Below, piece by piece: positions 62,072 to 64,000 of a DNA stretch of 64,000 nucleotides. The translations under genes were made by a program, and so were the position numbers. Below the pieces are notes generated by a model. That model saw nothing but the letters and a program-made list of their open reading frames with translations. It did no database searches and was not told the origin of the DNA. Positions within the stretch are counted from its first letter, which is position 1. Each line of letters opens with the position of its first letter. The stretch lies in contig RJVL01000006.1 of the NCBI GenBank assembly GCA_003755025.1, positions 1-64,000 on the forward strand, given 5' to 3'. Source of the stretch: Diaphorobacter nitroreducens. Its GTDB lineage: Bacteria > Pseudomonadota > Gammaproteobacteria > Burkholderiales > Burkholderiaceae_C.

Positions 62072-62920
62072 ATGACAGCCCAACTGATCGACGGCAACGC
62101 CCTCTCCCGCCAACTGCGCACTGAAGTCGCCGCGCGCACGGCCGCGCTGAAAGACCGCGGCATCACCCCTGGCCTCGCAGTGGTGCTGGTGGGCGACAAC
62201 CCTGCCAGCCAGGTCTACGTGCGCAACAAGGTCAAGGCTTGCGAGGACGTGGGCTTTCACTCGGTGCTGGAAAAGTACGACGCCAGCATGACCGAAGAAC
62301 AGCTGCTGGCGCGCGTGCAGGCGCTGAACAACGACCCCAGCATTCACGGCATCCTGGTGCAACTGCCGCTGCCCAAGCACATCGACGACCACAAGGTCAT
62401 CGAAGCGATCTCGCCCCTCAAGGATGTGGACGGCTTTCACGTCGCCAGCGCCGGGGCACTGATGGTGGGCGAGGTGGGCTTCAAGGCCTGCACGCCTTAC
62501 GGCTGCATGAAGATGCTCGAATCCATCGGTATGAAGGACCTGCGCGGCAAGCACGCCGTGGTCATCGGTCGCTCCAACATCGTGGGCAAACCCATGGCCA
62601 TGATGCTGCTGGCAGCCAACGCCACCGTCACGGTCTGCCATAGCGGCACGGCGGATCTTGCCGCCATGACGCGCCAGGCCGATGTGGTGGTGGCTGCCGT
62701 GGGCAAGCGCAACGTGCTCACGGCCGATATGGTCAAACCCGGCGCCGTGGTGATCGACGTGGGCATGAACCGCAATGACGAAGGCAAGCTCTGCGGCGAC
62801 GTGGACTTCGAGGGCGTCAAGCAGGTGGCGGGCTACATCACGCCAGTGCCCGGCGGCGTGGGCCCGATGACAATTACCATGCTCTTGGTGAACACCCTGG
62901 AAGCGGCTGAGCGCCTCTGA
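62072..62920 (+). CDS. folD: bifunctional methylenetetrahydrofolate dehydrogenase/cyclohydrolase
   Basis: A 282-residue cytoplasmic enzyme interconverting methylene-, methenyl- and formyl-tetrahydrofolate with NADP. Signatures are [22 protein letters not shown] (catalytic Lys in YVRNK), [13 protein letters not shown], and the nucleotide loop [13 protein letters not shown], with [13 protein letters not shown] near the end. A GTG 12 bases upstream is possible, but the ATG at 62072 gives the usual N-terminus. Single gene between two 3' ends. Confidence 0.97.
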   Translation: MTAQLIDGNALSRQLRTEVAARTAALKDRGITPGLAVVLVGDNPASQVYVRNKVKACEDVGFHSVLEKYDASMTEEQLLARVQALNNDPSIHGILVQLPLPKHIDDHKVIEAISPLKDVDGFHVASAGALMVGEVGFKACTPYGCMKMLESIGMKDLRGKHAVVIGRSNIVGKPMAMMLLAANATVTVCHSGTADLAAMTRQADVVVAAVGKRNVLTADMVKPGAVVIDVGMNRNDEGKLCGDVDFEGVKQVAGYITPVPGGVGPMTITMLLVNTLEAAERL

Positions 62921-63007
62921 CGCGAGGCACCCCTGACCCGAGTGCCGATGCGCGCGCGTTTGCGCCAACGGCTTGAACCCACTCACGGCAACGCCATCTA
63001 AGCCAGC

Positions 63008-64000
63008 ATGAGCAATCCCCTCCTCGACTTCTCGGGCCACATTCCCTTCGATCGCATCACCCCCGCCGACGTAGCCCCTGCGGTGGATGTGCTGCTGCAA
63101 CGCGCAGACGCCGCACTGGAAACCGTCACCCAGCCGGACTACCCGGCCCGCTGGGATGCGATTGCGCAGGTACTGGATGTCGCCACCGAGGAGCTGGGCC
63201 GCGCATGGGGCGCCGTCAGCCATCTCAACAGCGTGGCGGACACGCCCGAGCTGCGCGCCGCCTACAACGAGGCGCTGCCCAAGGTCACCGAGTTCTGGAC
63301 CCGCCTGGGCGCCGACGAGCGCCTGTACGCCAAATACAAGGCGATCGACTCCGCCACGCTCAACCCCGAGCAGCGGCAGGCGCACAGCAATGCGATCCGC
63401 AACTTCGTGCTGTCGGGCGCCGAGCTGCAGGGCGCAGCCAAGGAGCGCTTTGCTGCCATCCAGGAACGCCAGGCCGAGTTGCAACAAAAGTTCAGCGAGA
63501 ACGCGCTGGACGCCACCGACGCCTACGCCTACTACGCCACGGCCGAGGAACTGGACGGCGTGCCGGCCGACGTGCAGAACGCCGCCCGCGCCGCGGCCCA
63601 GGCCGAGGGCAAGGACGGTTACAAGCTCACGCTGAAGATGCCGTGCTACCTGCCGGTGATGCAGTTCGCCACCAGCAGTGCCCTGCGCGAGAAGCTCTAC
63701 CACGCCTACGTCACACGCGCATCGGACCAGGCCAGCGGCGACGCCGCGCGTTTCGACAACACCTCCGTGATGGCCGAGATTCTCGCGCTGCGCAAGGAAG
63801 AGGCGCAGCTACTGGGGTATGGCAACTTCGGCCAGGTGTCGCTGGTGCCCAAGATGGCGCAATCGCCCGAACAAGTCATCCACTTCCTGCGGGACCTGGC
63901 GCACCGCGCCCGGCCCTTTGCGGAGAAGGACGTAGCCGACCTGCGCGCCTTTGCCGCTGAGCATTTGGGCCTGGCCAACCCCCAGTCTTGGGACTGGCCC
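63008..64000 (+). CDS. prlC: oligopeptidase A, N-terminal part (cut by window end)
   Basis: The first 331 codons of an M3-family metallo-oligopeptidase; the reading frame is open to the end of the window. The N-terminal helical region matches oligopeptidase A: NPLLDFSGHIPFDRITPADV, HLNSVADTPELRAAYNEALP, and YKLTLKMPCYLPVMQFA. The HEXXH zinc site would lie beyond the window. It degrades cytoplasmic peptides, including cleaved signal peptides. It starts 87 bases after folD in the same direction; the ribosome-binding site is weak. Confidence 0.93.
   Translation, partial: MSNPLLDFSGHIPFDRITPADVAPAVDVLLQRADAALETVTQPDYPARWDAIAQVLDVATEELGRAWGAVSHLNSVADTPELRAAYNEALPKVTEFWTRLGADERLYAKYKAIDSATLNPEQRQAHSNAIRNFVLSGAELQGAAKERFAAIQERQAELQQKFSENALDATDAYAYYATAEELDGVPADVQNAARAAAQAEGKDGYKLTLKMPCYLPVMQFATSSALREKLYHAYVTRASDQASGDAARFDNTSVMAEILALRKEEAQLLGYGNFGQVSLVPKMAQSPEQVIHFLRDLAHRARPFAEKDVADLRAFAAEHLGLANPQSWDWP

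Overview
The window is about 64 kb of GC-rich chromosome from a betaproteobacterium, most likely a member of the Comamonadaceae (Acidovorax/Alicycliphilus/Diaphorobacter type). The evidence is gene content and order: phaCAB polyhydroxybutyrate (PHB) genes with an intracellular depolymerase, dapC-dapD-pilU-dapE-prmB, smc-zipA-ligA, and aceE-aceF-lpdA with a lipoyl domain on the E3 subunit. Protein sequences and intergenic repeats are also of Comamonadaceae type. Apart from the first ~1 kb, which is clearly less GC-rich and mostly has no recognisable gene, this is core chromosome. I see no insertion sequence, prophage, CRISPR array, rRNA or tRNA.

Layout: 43-990 holds one small unknown gene and unassigned DNA. 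1039-9704 carries an OmpA-like protein, chaC, sodC, pdxH, an AEC carrier, dusA, a CHASE/PAS/GGDEF/EAL protein and a small alarmone synthetase-like gene. 9874-13413 has PHB depolymerase, an RnfB-like ferredoxin and a chemotaxis receptor with a C-terminal Cache domain. 13595-18995 is the lysine/diaminopimelate operon with pilU inside it, ending in prmB. 19042-21430 has an ABC-F ATPase and a small structured transcript with a 24-codon reading frame. 21462-25484 is phaC-phaA-phaB, read on the minus strand, with a terminator between phaA and phaB. 25638-29999 has a small membrane protein, pgeF, a divergent maleylpyruvate isomerase/fumarylpyruvate hydrolase pair, a NUDIX protein and an MFS carrier. 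30015-41008 is a wall/division/DNA block on the minus strand (class A PBP; smc, zipA, VOC protein, ligA, rssA-like). 41183-52245 mixes ynfA, a second CHASE/GGDEF/EAL protein, an ABC exporter, an MdtD-like exporter, an NlpC/P60 hydrolase, an EVE protein, a dehydrogenase, a methyltransferase and a DUF2322 protein. 52379-61993 is pyruvate dehydrogenase (aceE-aceF-lpdA), divergent from a sensor kinase/FixJ-type regulator pair. The window ends with folD and the start of prlC.

The most unusual structure is a family of about 50-bp imperfect palindromes, with 14 clear copies and at least two degenerate ones. Nine clear copies lie between genes, and two of these form good intrinsic terminators. Five clear copies plus one partial copy lie inside essential or housekeeping genes (dapE, prmB, pgeF, lpdA, aceF and the ligA N-terminus). 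All six coding copies have the same orientation relative to the gene and are read in the same frame, adding an 18-residue-like module with the core Q-A-x-x-A. The repeat therefore behaves as a protein-insertion element as well as an intergenic palindrome. Other points of note are palindromes resembling PhaR operators upstream of phaZ and phaB, and a 17-bp palindrome in the aceE/sensor-kinase divergent promoter region.
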